Origin: Neostapfia colusana | Taxonomy: Eukaryota > Streptophyta > Magnoliopsida > Poales > Poaceae | Direction: 5' to 3' | Assembly (NCBI GenBank): GCA_030760725.1 | Contig: JASWHV010000012.1 | Coordinates: forward strand, 19,792,368-19,856,367 | DNA: 64,000 bases | Shown: positions 22,722-34,340 of the stretch, piece after piece | Numbering within the stretch: position 1 is the first letter of the stretch | How the letters are laid out: each line of letters opens with the position of its first letter | The notes under the pieces: model-generated | The model's input: the letters and a program-made list of their open reading frames with translations, nothing else | The model's database searches: none | What the model was told of the DNA's origin: nothing | Made by a program: the position numbers and the translations under genes

Positions 22722-24261
22722 CGCGCTCTCCTCGCCGGACCGAGGCGGTGCCTCGCTGGCCGCGCGTTCCCGGCCGTCTCCCGGCCAGAGACTCGCCGCC
22801 CGGGGGTTTTTGGGGTCGGGAAACTTGGTTGTGGGCTCTGTGTGGGCGCTAGGGGACCGGAAATGTGCCGGCGACGTGCGTTGTCCTCGGGAAAGGTTCG
22901 GCACCGTCGCCCGGCGGTCCTAGCCTGCCAAGCTCTTGGGTTTTTGTCTTTAAAGCACCGGTGGAACTCGTAGAAGCTTGACATGAGTCCAACCGAGGTC
23001 GGGAAGTTCGGCTATGATGGTTTCACCGTACATCCGAGACGTGCCGCCATGCTTGAGCTCCGAAAACGTCAAATTAGCTCGTGTACAAGCAATTTCTAGC
23101 TAGGGTTGTGAAGTAAAATCGACCGCTAGTCGGTCTAGTGCACGTGTGCATGATTTGGGAGGCTAAAAACATGAATTGCGATCGAATTTTGCTAAATTCT
23201 TACCCAAGGTCACTTTGCACGCGCTGAAAGAAAATCGCCGAATTGGAGCTCGATGATCCACGGCGTGAGTTGAAGTTTGGCAAGGAGTAGCAGGGAGCTC
23301 CGATGCTCCTCTGGGTATCCTAGCTCGGGCGTGAAAACCCCTCGGTTGCGCTGTCCACGGTGAGCCGGTACCAGTGGGTTTTAGGTTGCCGCACAGCAAA
23401 ACCGTTCTAGGGTGGAACCAGCTCGGACTTGAGCAGCTTGTGCGTCGAGGAGGTCAGGGACGAAACACCAGGACCATTTTGCTACTCATGGGATGGCTGT
23501 GCGAGGCGGCTTTGCCGATTTTTGCTCGGAGCACAGAGGCGGCATCGAGTGCTGTTCGGCTGTTGCTCGAGGAAGAGGCAAAACTGTGTTGCAGTTTGTG
23601 AGCTAACGGATCACTCTGATCATCCAGCGCACGCACGAGCTAGTCGCCCATGTGACTGCAGCAGCGAAGAGGTGGCTCTTGGCGACAGCTCGGTGGCGCC
23701 CTGTGATGATCTCGGTGAGTTCAAGTCTGAACAGAGAACAGAGACTTAGGTAGTAAGTCTCCCCCCTCACAATGACAATTGGGCCCCACTCATTTCCTCA
23801 CTTAATTATCTCCAATTTTTGGTACATTGCAAACTTCAATCCTGTGGAGCTCAAATTTGAAAACCATTTAGCAAATTGACAAGTTTTACTTCAGTTTCAA
23901 ATTTGAATTCAAATTTAAATGAGATTCACAAGTATCTTTGATATACATATCAAAGAACCTCCAAATTTTCTAAAAATTTGTCTTCCTCATAATTTGGACC
24001 TGAAGACTTCAAATATGTATTCAAACTTTTAATTTGGTGGCTGCAAAGTGAACGTTTCCAACCACAGTTTGCATCCTCCATTTCACATGACTACCTTTAC
24101 ATTTAATGATCATTTGAATTCAAGGTGGACTTGAATTCATGTGCTTGCTCATGACCATCTTCACATGTTTAGAAAAGTTTTTGCAAGTCCCATTTCATGG
24201 ATTTAAACTCAACTTTATTCATCACTAAAGTTTTCCATTTACAAATTTTGGGACTTTTACA
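22722..24261 (-). mobile_element. LTR G fragment, interrupting B pol
   Basis: The outer part of a minus-strand LTR: GC-rich block at 22722-23750, TGACA/TGGGCCCC motif at 23773-23790, AT-rich end, and outer terminus ACTTTTACA at 24261. It is directly joined to element B's integrase sequence at 24262, so G entered B's pol. Its inner half is missing at 22721 because of H. Only short non-conserved open frames occur. Confidence 0.75.
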
Positions 24262-26036
24262 GTCGACGATCACCCACACTGAATCATGCTTCTGAAATGT
24301 GATGGGTAAACCGACGATGGAGTCCATGCTCACATCTTCCCACTTGTAGGCAGGAACGCCCAGCAGTTGTAGCAGTCCCGGTTTTCTCATGTGGTCTGCC
24401 TTCACCCTTCGACATGTATCACACTCGGACACGTACTTTGCGATCTCCCGCTTCATTCGTGTCCACCAAGACTTGTTTCTGAGTTCTTGATACATTTTGT
24501 TGCTGCCAAGGTGAATAGAAAACTTTGACAAGTGAGCCTCATCAAAGATTCCCTTCTGTAATTCCGGGTTACGGGGTAAGACGATCCGGTCCTTGAACCA
24601 TAGGACACCGTCTCCGTCTTTCCGGAAACATTTCAGCTCCCCACTGTCTGCACGTCTCCGCAAATGCGACATGCCCTTGTCATGTTTCTGAGCTGCCGCT
24701 ATCTCTTCACGGATGGTAGGGATCAAAGCTAAGTTGTAGAGAGCTCCATGTGGAATCACATGCAATGGTGGCTCGCTCTCTTCTAATGGTGTGATGGTCA
24801 GATTGTTGACGTGTGACTTGCGACTCAGCGCATCCGCCACTACGTTCGCCTTGCCGGGGTCATAATGGATCTCTATTTCGTAATCCTTTATCAACTCAAA
24901 TCATATTCGCTGCCTCATGTTCAGCTCTTTCTGAGTGAATATGTACTTGAGGATTTTGTGGTCGGTATATAAATGCACGAGGTTACCGAGTAGGTAGTGC
25001 CTCCACATTTTAAGTGTGAGTACCACGGCAGCGAGCTCCAAGTCGTGAGTTGGATAATTCTGCTCGTGGTTTCTGAGCTGCCGTGATCCATAAGCGACCA
25101 CTCTTCGGTCTTGCATCAGCACACATCCGGATGCATCGCAGTACACATCGAACGGTTTTGTTGTGTCTGGCTGTGCCAAAACTGGTGCTGAGGTCAGGTG
25201 CTTCACTAATGCCTTGAACGCTGCTTCACATGCTGGACTCCAAACATATTTGGTAGCCTTCTTCAGCAGCTCTGTCATAGGCTTGGCAATCTTTGAGAAG
25301 TTCAGAATGAATCTCCGATAATACCCCGCGAGTCCGAGGAAACTCCGTACCTCATGAACAGTTCTCGGGGACTTCCTATTCAGCACTTGTGTGATTTTAC
25401 TCGGGTCTACAGCGATGCCCTCCGCTGAGATAATATGCCCGAGAAAAGGCACTTGCGATATTCAGAATTTGCACATGCTGAATTTTGCGTATAGTTGGTG
25501 ATCCCGCAGCCTTTGCAAGACTATACGCAGATGCTTCGCGTGTTCTTCCTCCGACTTGGAATATACCAATATGTCGTCGATGAAGACCACGACAAACTTG
25601 TCCAGCTCCGGCATGAATACCGAGTTCATCAAGTACATGAAGTGAGCTGGAGCGTTGGTGAGGCCGAAGGACATGACCAGGTACTCATAAAGTCCGTACC
25701 TCGTCGAAAAAGCCGTCTTCGGAATATCCTCAGCCCGTATCTTAATCTGATGGTACCCTGATCTTAAGTCCATCATGGAAAAGATCTTCACTTCAACCAA
25801 CTGATCAAACAACATGTCGATCCATGGCAACGGGTACTTGTTCTTGATGGTTACGGTGTTTAGTGGACGATAGTCCACGCAAAGCCGCTGCATTTTGTCT
25901 TTCTTCTTCACAAATAATGCCGAACAGCCCCATGGCGAGGAGCTTGGCCTAATAAAACCCTTCTCCAGCAGGTCCATTAACTGCATCTTCAGTTCAGCCA
26001 ATTCCTTGGGCGCCATCTTGTACGGCCTTCGGGATA
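24262..26036 (-). pseudogene. Element B pol fragment (RT, RNase H, part of IN)
   Basis: Reads on the minus strand from the RT start (ISRRPYKMAPKEL) through FIDDILVYS, RNase H (YCDASG, YTDHK) and the integrase zinc finger (CDTCRRVKADH) to VWVIVD, where LTR G begins. In-frame stops separate blocks near 25459 and 24899. The ORF's last 30 or so codons (24169-24261) are read-through into LTR G, not Pol. It closely matches element A's Pol. Dead by truncation and stops. Confidence 0.9.
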
Positions 26037-26041
26037 TTGAC
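26037..26041. repeat. Target-site duplication of solo LTR (left)
   Basis: TTGAC; the right copy at 29807-29811 is TTGGC. They differ by one base, probably a later mutation, since the joined pol sequence expects GG. Confidence 0.75.
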
Positions 26042-28349
26042 TGTAAAAGCCCAAGAAGTAACATGCAAAAATGTTCATTACCTCACAACACCACAACTCA
26101 TTTGGTGGATAGCTCATGAACATTTCAGAAGAGCAATGGTGATTAGAGCGGAAAACCGTAACTCCAAAAAGTTGGAGTTCATACACATAAACATGAGAGG
26201 CTAAGCTCACCCCTAGACCTTAATCATTCTTGGGAAGGCTCAGGCCAAAGTTTCATGCAAATCCAAGCCTTTTTGAGGCAATTTTGGAGACATTTGAAAA
26301 AGGGCCAATTTGAATACAGATTCAAATTGCAGCCACTTTCATCACTTGGATTCAAAAGTTGACTTCATATTCAAACTCAGTACATTTTCCTGAGTTAGTC
26401 CACCAATTTTCATCCTCATTGGAGTTCATCTTGTCGGGAGCTAAATTTGCAATAATCCAAAACTGAATTTGAATTTCAAATTCTAAATTGAAGCAAGTTT
26501 AGCCAAACCAGTTTCAAATTGAGGAACTCAAATTCAACTCATGACTTTGTGTCTAAGTATGCCATTTAAGTGTGAGTAGCTGGGATATTTGCAGTGAAAA
26601 ATTGGAAAAGAATTAGAGGGGAGAACTGGGGCCCACTAGTCAGTGACTCAGTCTCCAGTGAACCGACTCAACCTGAAGGAAACAACCGCGGCAACCGTCG
26701 AGCGCTCGGGGGGCGGCCAGCTCGCTTGGGTAGCGCCACCTCACGGTGAAAAACCCGGCTCAAAGTCCAGCACACGAGCTACTCTAGCCATTGTATTTCA
26801 TTCCCGAGTGAAACCAGCTCCCACCGCGCTGTAAGGTTGCTTCCGCTCGCAAGTTTCTCACCGCCGTTCTCTGCTCCCCGGTGACCGGCCGATCCCGGCT
26901 GCTTCACGCGCCGCCACCAGAGAAGAAAAGGTGCGCCTGCTTGTGAGGAAGCTGTAGTAGGAAACCATTCACCGTTTTATGCAGGGTAGAGCGAGAATTC
27001 CGGGTTTTCCTCCACGGTGTACCTTAGGGTTAGCAATCGGTCATCGGCAAAATTCGTTACACAGAGGCAACCGCCGGTCGAGCTGCAGCTCATACACGCT
27101 CTAGACACCCGTGCGCTTCTCCCCGAGCAAGAACATGCAAGAACAACCACCCAGACCGTAGTTTCACCGATAAATGGTATGGCGGAAGAGAGAATCGCCG
27201 GTGAGGTCGGGGTTGCCGGCCGTTTAGGTCCCAACCGAGGTCATGCCAAGCTTCCCGAGGCTTCCCTGGACGTGGTGACGCGATTAGCGCGCGAAGGGGG
27301 GTGGTCAAAAGGACGGGAACGCGTTGCTGATGTTGCACAGAGACATAGGCTCGTCGTCGGTGAGCTATGGCAGTTAGCCGGCGGCAACGTGGTGTCCAGC
27401 GTGTTCAGTGTCCAAAGTTACATGGGGGCAGCAAGTTTCACCGTCGCCGGCGAGCTAGGTCGCCGGGAACGCCGACCTCGCCGGAGCTCCGGCGGCTCGG
27501 GCGGTGGCGTCACAAGGTAGACGAAGGGTGCGGGTCCCATGTGGCAGCCGCTGAACTAAGCACGCGCAGTTAGTTTAATTTAAATGGGCGGGCCCCGCTG
27601 TCAGCCACTGTTTAAGCGCGGGAGGCAATTTTCTTTAGGAAAATAGTTTAGGGATCAGCCCAAACTTTAGAAATTCATAACATTGGTTAGAAGTGTCCAA
27701 ATTCAGTGAACCAAATTTTGTTGGATTCATCTCTTCGAGTACGATCCAGCAAAACAAGTTTCAGCTTATGAAACTTATTCTTTTTCCAGAATTAATTCCC
27801 TAAAATTTAAACTGTTGGGAATTTTATCTGGAAAATTCGTTTATGGAAAATTCTAAAATTTGGCTGGGATGTTCAATTGACAAACCTTGAGTCACAGTAA
27901 AAATTTCAGATCTATCCAAGTTCATTTAGTCCCTCTATGGTGTGATTAAGTGAACTGCCCTGAGAAAATGGAAAAATGTACAGAAACATTTTTCAGAATT
28001 TCTCAAATCTTGTTTAGGCCATAACTTCATCCAGGATTCTTCAAATGACATGAAACCAATTCCATTAGAACCATCTCAAACTCTAATTTCCAGAAAGTAA
28101 TCGTTTGAGCCATGAAAATCCCTGGAAATCCATAGAGGTTCTAATAATGACTAAATAGACTAATATTTGTACAGAGCTCAAATGAACTTTGTTTCAAATA
28201 AAACTTGGTCAAGTTTCTGACTAGGACCCTACCAAACCACCATAAAAATTTCAGAGCCAAAGGGAAGGGCTAGCTAGAGTTATGGTATTTACATATTCAG
28301 GTCCAAACATTGCATTTAAATTGACATATAGTATATTGCTTACATGTAG

Positions 28350-28430
28350 TCGCTGAAGGCGAAGAAACTCTGGAAGTGCTGGACTTTCTTCTTCCGGACG
28401 AAGCACTAACCTCTGACCAGCAGCAACAAG
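28350..28430 (+). other. Putative LTR exon i (81 nt), solo LTR
   Basis: Bordered by TACATGTAG and AAG|GCAAGC. In phase 1 it encodes EGEETLEVLDFLLPDEA then QQQQ. It has the same length and borders as in A's LTRs although flanking sequence is strongly diverged. Confidence 0.5.
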
Positions 28431-29447
28431 GCAAGCCCCAGTTTGCATTAACAAATTTTACAAAGTTTTGCTTTATGTATACTTAGTATGAGGTATGTAT
28501 GTGCATTAGGTGTAGGATGGATGGAATCCCAAGTGCATAACCAGAATCTTCCTACAAGAGTGAGGGTAGTATCTAAGTCCTCGAGTAGTCAGGCTATGCT
28601 TAATGTTCATAGAACATCAGTACAAGTCGAGGAGTTGGAATCTACTCACGAGTATAGGAGTCGAGACACACGGGATTGGTTCGAGTGATGTGAATTCACT
28701 TTAGTAAGAATATGAGACTAGGAAGGGGATAGGGCGCAGCAAGAGGAAGTCTTGTGGGCACAGCCCTGTCCGTGTCGATTGAGGAACGATCCATGTGGGG
28801 CCCATGCTGATCAAGTTTGAACGTACCAAAGGCATATCGGATATATGGGCCCCGATAAACCGATGTAACCTATACCTCCGGGCGTCGAGGCATAACGCAC
28901 CGATTTATAGGTGTAGGTTGAGGGCAGCAAGGTGGAAATCCGCTAACGGGCATAGAGAGATGCTCCATGTAGGGAACCTCCTGTCCGTTTGGGTGCGACC
29001 GGTTCAACATTTGGGCTGTTTGGTGAAAGGTTGTCCCGTACGACATTGAGCATGCTGTGCAGCTCCACGGGTGGGCGTACGTGACGTGCTCTTCGGGTAT
29101 ACCTGCAGGTGTATATCGAGTCGATTCGCCGTCCCTCGTGGTGATGAGTACCATTTTGGCACTGAGTTATGACGTAGGTTAATATATGGAATGATTCAAT
29201 ATTGCTGTTATGATGAAATTGTATTGCTACATGTGTGCCACCAAATATTGCTCACTAAATTTCAGATTTCAGGAACTGTTAACTTGTGGCTAAAATATGA
29301 ATTAAGGATGAACCGGTAGGCGTGTCCTTTGCTGCAATGTGCCCTCCTATGTTTGTATAACCTGCATGTAGAGTTTCATGTGTAGGTGAGTCGGTTAAGT
29401 CTTGTTGAGCCAGCGTGCTCATGGTTGCTGCTATGAGTGTTTTTCAG

Positions 29448-29545
29448 GTGAGGACTACCCCACGGACTTGGGTTACGAGTCCACCGGCGAGGGCTACCCT
29501 CCGTCGGGGACCACGGCTGAGTGGGAGCCGTACACGCCACGCTGA
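29448..29545 (+). other. Putative LTR terminal exon (98 nt), solo LTR
   Basis: Follows TTTTTCAG. Phase 1, acidic/Gly/Pro-rich, with motif YESTGEGYPPSGTTAEWE and ending YTPR before TGA. The AEWE-YTP end matches VEWE-CTP of A. The intron would be 28431-29447 (1017 nt). Confidence 0.5.
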
Positions 29546-29806
29546 GCTAAGGAGTGCAGCTAGTGTGGGTTGTCCATAGGGTTGGGCAACCAACTTTTGC
29601 TAGATAGATGAGTGTGAGTTGTATAAACATAGCTTCCGCTGTTGTAATTTCAATACTTAGTTTGTAACTGAAGTCTTGTACTATTTTGTACATATTCAGT
29701 TGGTTTTCTATGTAATGCAATGTTTCCTTATGATGTGTGCTGTCGGGTGTCGCATCGTGCAGCATCACCCTCTGAGATCCTGGATAGCGGATTCCGGTCC
29801 GCCACA

Positions 29807-31598
29807 TTGGCATAGTTCCCGGTGCAAGTTCAATCTTGAACTCCACCTCTCGGTCGGGCGGCATCCCCGGTAAATCATTCGGGAACATGTCAGGGAACTC
29901 ACAGACTACTGGAATGTCTTCCAATCTTATGGTGGTGGATTGGTATACACTTGGAAGTTTTATTTCTGGACTGTCAAGAAATAATGAGTGTGACTCGTGC
30001 ACTTCTGAGTGCAAATGCACGACTCGAAGGACGGTGTCTAAAACAGCGCCGTGGCAGGTTAACCACGACATCACTAAAATTACATCGACCTTTTACCCCT
30101 CTAAAACTCTGAGAGGCGTAGGGTATACTCTACCCTCTAAGCATAATGGCGCTTTTGGAACCATCATGTTTGCTGAAATTTTCCCACCCGGTGAACAAAT
30201 CAAGTACGAACTTTCGGTGGGTAGTATTTGCAAGCTGTATTTAGCAATGAAAGCTTGGCTAATAAAACTGTGCGTGGCGCCTGAATCAAATAATACTATG
30301 GCGGGATGCTGGTGGAGTTGGAACATACCCGCAAGGATTGGCTCTCCCTCCGGCACGTCCTCTATGGCGAGTTGGTGGACGGTGCCGGGCTTAAATTTGC
30401 CCGCCGCGCATTAGTGGGGTTCTGGGGCTGATTCCTCCCCGGAAACTAGGGTGCTACTCCGCCGCCTTGCCTCTCAGGACAGTTGTTGGCGAAGTGTCCT
30501 GGGCGACCACATTTGAAGCATGTGGCTGCTGACTGGCCCGTGCTTGGGGGGACGAAAGCCCGGCATGCGCTGCTGAGGTGCAAATGCATGCGGCATCGCC
30601 CCCTGCTGCTGCTGTTGTTGCTGCGGAGGTGGTGCTAGTAGTGCCAGCCTGAATGCCGGTGGAGAATATGGCTGACTGCAGAATGGCATCGGCCTCTGTG
30701 GTGGCTGCCAACGTTGACCCAATGGTGAGCGATACACCATCTGGTATTTTTGAGAAGGACCACCTCCTTCTCCGCTGCTTTGTGGCACACTTCGCTTCTT
30801 CTCTGCCGCCGCTAACTCCTTGCCGGAGTCCTCCTGAACAATTGCAGCATCAATAATATCATTGAGGCTGCCGCGATTGAACATCGCCAGCTTGTCCTTC
30901 AGGAGCGGGTTAAGCCCCTGGTAAAAATGATCCCGCCGCTTCTCATCAGTATCGGCGTGATATGACGCGTAGAACGCAAGCTCATTGAACACCCAGGAAT
31001 ATTCCACCGCGTTCCTGCTTCTTTGCTGCAGGCGAAGGAACTCCTGCGTCTTCCTCTTCATAAGACCCGGCGGTATGTGATAGGCCCTGAAAGCCGTCCG
31101 GAACTCGGCCCAGGTCATAACTCGCTCGGTGGGTTGCGAGGCACAGTGGTTCGCCCACCAAGCGCTCGCGGATCCTTAAAGCTGTTGGACCGCGAACTGA
31201 GTCTTGTGCTGCTCACTCACTTGGAGCAGCCCGAACTTTATCTCCATCGTGTGGAGCCAGTTGTCCGCATCGAGGGGTTCATCCACCCATGAGAATGCCG
31301 GGGTATGAGTAGCCAGAAAGTCGGAGTAGGAGCTTTGTTGGCGCTCCTCGCGATCTTGGCGCCTGTCTGGTCGAGACGTATTCGCAATAAGATTCTGCAG
31401 CAACTCCATGTGCTGCTGATGAGAACCCGCCATCGCTGCAATGATGTCGGCCAGTGTAACCGTTGGCGGTGACGGTGGCGGTTGTTTCTGTTGCTGTTGC
31501 TGCTGTTGCTGTCCGGAGGAATCCTCGGGAGGCTGTTGGGAGGCCTCTACCCCCTGACTAGAACCCCCAAGGTCTGGGTTGGCATGAGTGCGAGTCAT
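29807..31598 (-). pseudogene. Element B gag and protease fragment
   Basis: The minus-strand start MTRTHANPDLGG (ATG at 31598) matches A's gag start, with a Gln run, Gag domain, a zinc-knuckle remnant near 30490 and protease LFDSGATHSFIS near 30280, ending at the solo LTR. A stop interrupts Gag near 31174, a frameshift lies near the zinc knuckle (about 30550), and another stop follows the protease near 30090. Open frame reading into 29547-29806 is solo LTR sequence. The gag acceptor-like TTTCAG of A is changed here. Confidence 0.88.
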
Positions 31599-31870
31599 TC
31601 GGAAATTCAAAACAGCAGCGATCAGCACATGTCATACTTAAAACTCCATATGATACAGTAGGTATTGAAGTGACACATGAATAACTTGCACAACATTCAC
31701 ATATATTGATAAAGCATAAACTTTATACAAGATACATTATTCTCGGTCTCCGAGAAGTCGTGCTCATGTCGTCACTACCTATACATATACTACTGTCTAC
31801 ACGACATGTCACCGATTACAAAAGTTTTTCCTACACCCCCCTCGCTGCCCTACTTGGCAACGGTAACTCA

Positions 31871-32833
31871 CTAGTCGGAGTAGAACTCGACCTCCTGTGG
31901 GTCGTCCTCCTCCGCTACCCCTGCTGGTGGCTCCTGGTCCATGACATCATCTTCCGGTTCAGGTTCCCCCATCGCCGGGATACCCAAAACCACGGGTACG
32001 GCACCTACCATCGGTAGGCCCATTACCAGAGGTACGAGGTCCAGCAATGCATGCACCTCGTCCATGGCCTGGTTGTAGTCCTCTTCCCAGCCTTGCCCCT
32101 CCTCAATAGCGTCATCACGCTCTTGAGTGAGGACCTCATTTTTCTGGGTCAAGGCCTGCACTTGCTGTTGCAAAGCTGTGATGTCGACGCGGCTTTTCTT
32201 CTTTGCCTTCTTCAGATGATGCAACTGATTGTGTTGCTCGTTCAGTCGCATTACCGTTGGAAGGAGAACATTACGGAGTGCGCTGTGAGCACTCTCAAAA
32301 TGGACTCCACGGCTGGTGATCTCCTTGAGCTTCACAGCAATACAATCCATATGAACAGCTTGGTTGTCCATCACGGCCTTTCCTTCCCTCAACTGGAGGC
32401 TGAGGTTCGCCTCCGTGGGGTTGTACCTTGGGCAACCCGGATCTATTGCCTCCGTGTACCTTTCCCTGCACACATGATTAGCTCGTCCCTCCACCGGAAC
32501 GAGCGCATATGGAGTGCCCTCCATAGCTCTCATGTGTAGTTGGCAGAAACGCGACATGGTGTCATGGGCTGTCACTTGCAACATTTCCTCCGGCTGTCTA
32601 CCTCTCACCGTGACGGTAAACGGTGCCCAACCGGGTTGCGTAGGTCCTGCAGGAAATTCGACATGGATGGTCCACGTCTTGTTCCCCTCCTAGCCTTCTT
32701 CCTTGGCGAGATACCGCGGCATCTCAACGTACCCGAAATATTGAAGCATTTGCCTCAACACTTCCGGATAACCGCCGCGGTGAGAACAGTGGGATACCAC
32801 CCACCCGTTCTCCAATTGTCTATCCACTGTCAT
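31871..32833 (-). pseudogene. orf0 of element B, one premature stop
   Basis: Homologue of A's orf0, aligned over nearly its full length, with the same coiled-coil region (LQQQVQALTQKNEVL) and acidic end DPQEVEFYSD. ATG is at 32831-32833, directly after CTACAG. Codon 48 is TAG (32690-32692) where A has Glu. Apart from this the frame is open, which suggests protein-level constraint lasted until recently. Function unknown. Confidence 0.85.
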
Positions 32834-34325
32834 CTGTAGAAACATATTTGAAAATGGTCAAATATTTATTTCAACCGTAATTCATTGAGTTATAACATAA
32901 AACATGTCATTGAACTCATAAAACTTGGAACACAATTCAATCTTAGAACAAATTTGATTTCTGGTCTGCTGCCCAAACTGACAGCCGTGACCAGTTTCCA
33001 TTTCAACCTGATTTAGACCATGCTAAAGGCAAAACCAATTCTGGAGCTCAACATCAAAGTTAAAGCTAACTTCAATAGATTTCCAGAAAGTATTTACTTG
33101 GCCCTGATATCTGTCCTGGTTCAAAAGTTATGAGATGTCAAATTTGACAGAATTTCTGTAGAAAATTGGACAGCACCTCCCTGCTTGAGGTACTGATTTG
33201 ATCTAAGAATTCCAGTTAATTCTACACCAAATTCGACAAAACTTTCTGTTACAATTTTGTAACCCATCTCATGAACTTTTCAGAACTACCTCATTTTCTA
33301 TTTTCTGATTTTTAAGGAGGAAGTTATGCTCGATTTACAGAGAGTTACAGAGAGTGTTTGCTCTGCCCTGTTTTCTGGACATTTTCAACTCTACTGCATT
33401 TTTCGACTGGTTAAGGGATGAAAAACCTCTGAACATCAACAGAAAAGTTGTAAGGCTCTTCCAAATCTTTTCATAAAAATGTCATATGACCCAAACCTCG
33501 AAAGAACTCAACCTCTCACCTCTGATTAACTTCAGCCTTATTTCAGCTGGAAACAGGGGACTCTGTCCTTAGTATCCTACAAGTTGAAAACTTGTTAACT
33601 TTGAATGTCCTGATTAAGGGAAGGAGTTACCTTAAATTTTTAGTTCTATGGATTAAAACTTTCAAGTTTTAGAATGAAGTTACTCATTTAAGGGGGTGTG
33701 GCATCGATTCGTCACCAGTTCATGTCAGTAGTACGTTCCTCACAAAGAAAAACCTATACCAGACTTAGCCGGCTTCATTAGTTCAGTGGCACTAAAACGT
33801 ATCTCGCACATGGATGCTACTCCTCTATCGATTCGTGGTTAGACTACCTGCAAATAACTCACACAATCATCAGACTCGGCTGCACACCGAGTCGGGTCCC
33901 AATACAGCTCATGCGCCCGTCTGTCATCACTCGTACGGGTGTTCTCAAGCCAAACACGCCTTGAGCTACGTGTTCATGTTACTGACCACGTGACGGGGTC
34001 TCCCAAACTTGCCCGTAGCACGCCAGGGAAGGGCGTTGCTCGAATAACCCAAACGACATGAAGAGTCCTAGAGGATATTAAAGCGGGCCGAGTTACCTGC
34101 CACCCGTGAGGCTCCACCCTTCAGCTTGTGCGCACTGGTGGACAGCGCTTACATGCATCCCCCAATACATATGACGTCCCGAGATGCATGATTTTCCGAC
34201 ATAAGCAAATAGGTTAGTATTGTCACTTTCTATACACTAATAACATCCTTATATGGGCTACTAACTCGTATCCTCACCGATTTTTTGAAAAAGATGACCT
34301 TTTTAGTGTGTTAAACCTCAAGCGA
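32834..34325 (-). other. Element B leader (no gene)
   Basis: Matches A's leader in reverse (for example the block near 33700-34130 with CGTGACGGGGTCTCCC). No coding sequence is seen. Confidence 0.75.
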
Positions 34326-34337
34326 GCTCTGATACCA
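34326..34337 (-). other. Primer binding site of element B
   Basis: The plus strand GCTCTGATACCA is the reverse complement of TGGTATCAGAGC, 3 nt from the LTR end. Confidence 0.92.
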
Positions 34338-34340
34338 TGC

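Larger units (their letters stand above)
26042..29806 (+). mobile_element. Solo LTR of the C family
   Basis: A 3765-bp LTR, TGTAAAAGCCC to GGTCCGCCACA, with no internal region, flanked by B's pol on both sides (break between its GTMP and ISRRPY residues). The ends match element C's LTRs. It arose by recombination between two LTRs of a former full element. The motif TGGGGCCCAC/GTCAGTG is at 26628-26645, the GC-rich block at about 26640-27620, and both putative LTR exons are intact. Open frames in the GC-rich block (for example 27017-27520) are not supported as genes. Confidence 0.9.

Noticed and set aside
24169..24261. Unusual C-terminal extension on B's integrase frame
   Set aside because: It is read-through into LTR G; the Pol homology ends exactly at the LTR border.
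27017..27520. 167-codon frame in the solo LTR, containing a possible short first exon
   Set aside because: No matching ATG or frame at the homologous place in element C; kept only as a weak candidate for exon 1.
29547..29806. Apparent novel C-terminus of B's protease/RT frame
   Set aside because: It is read-through into the solo LTR, whose edge is at 29806.
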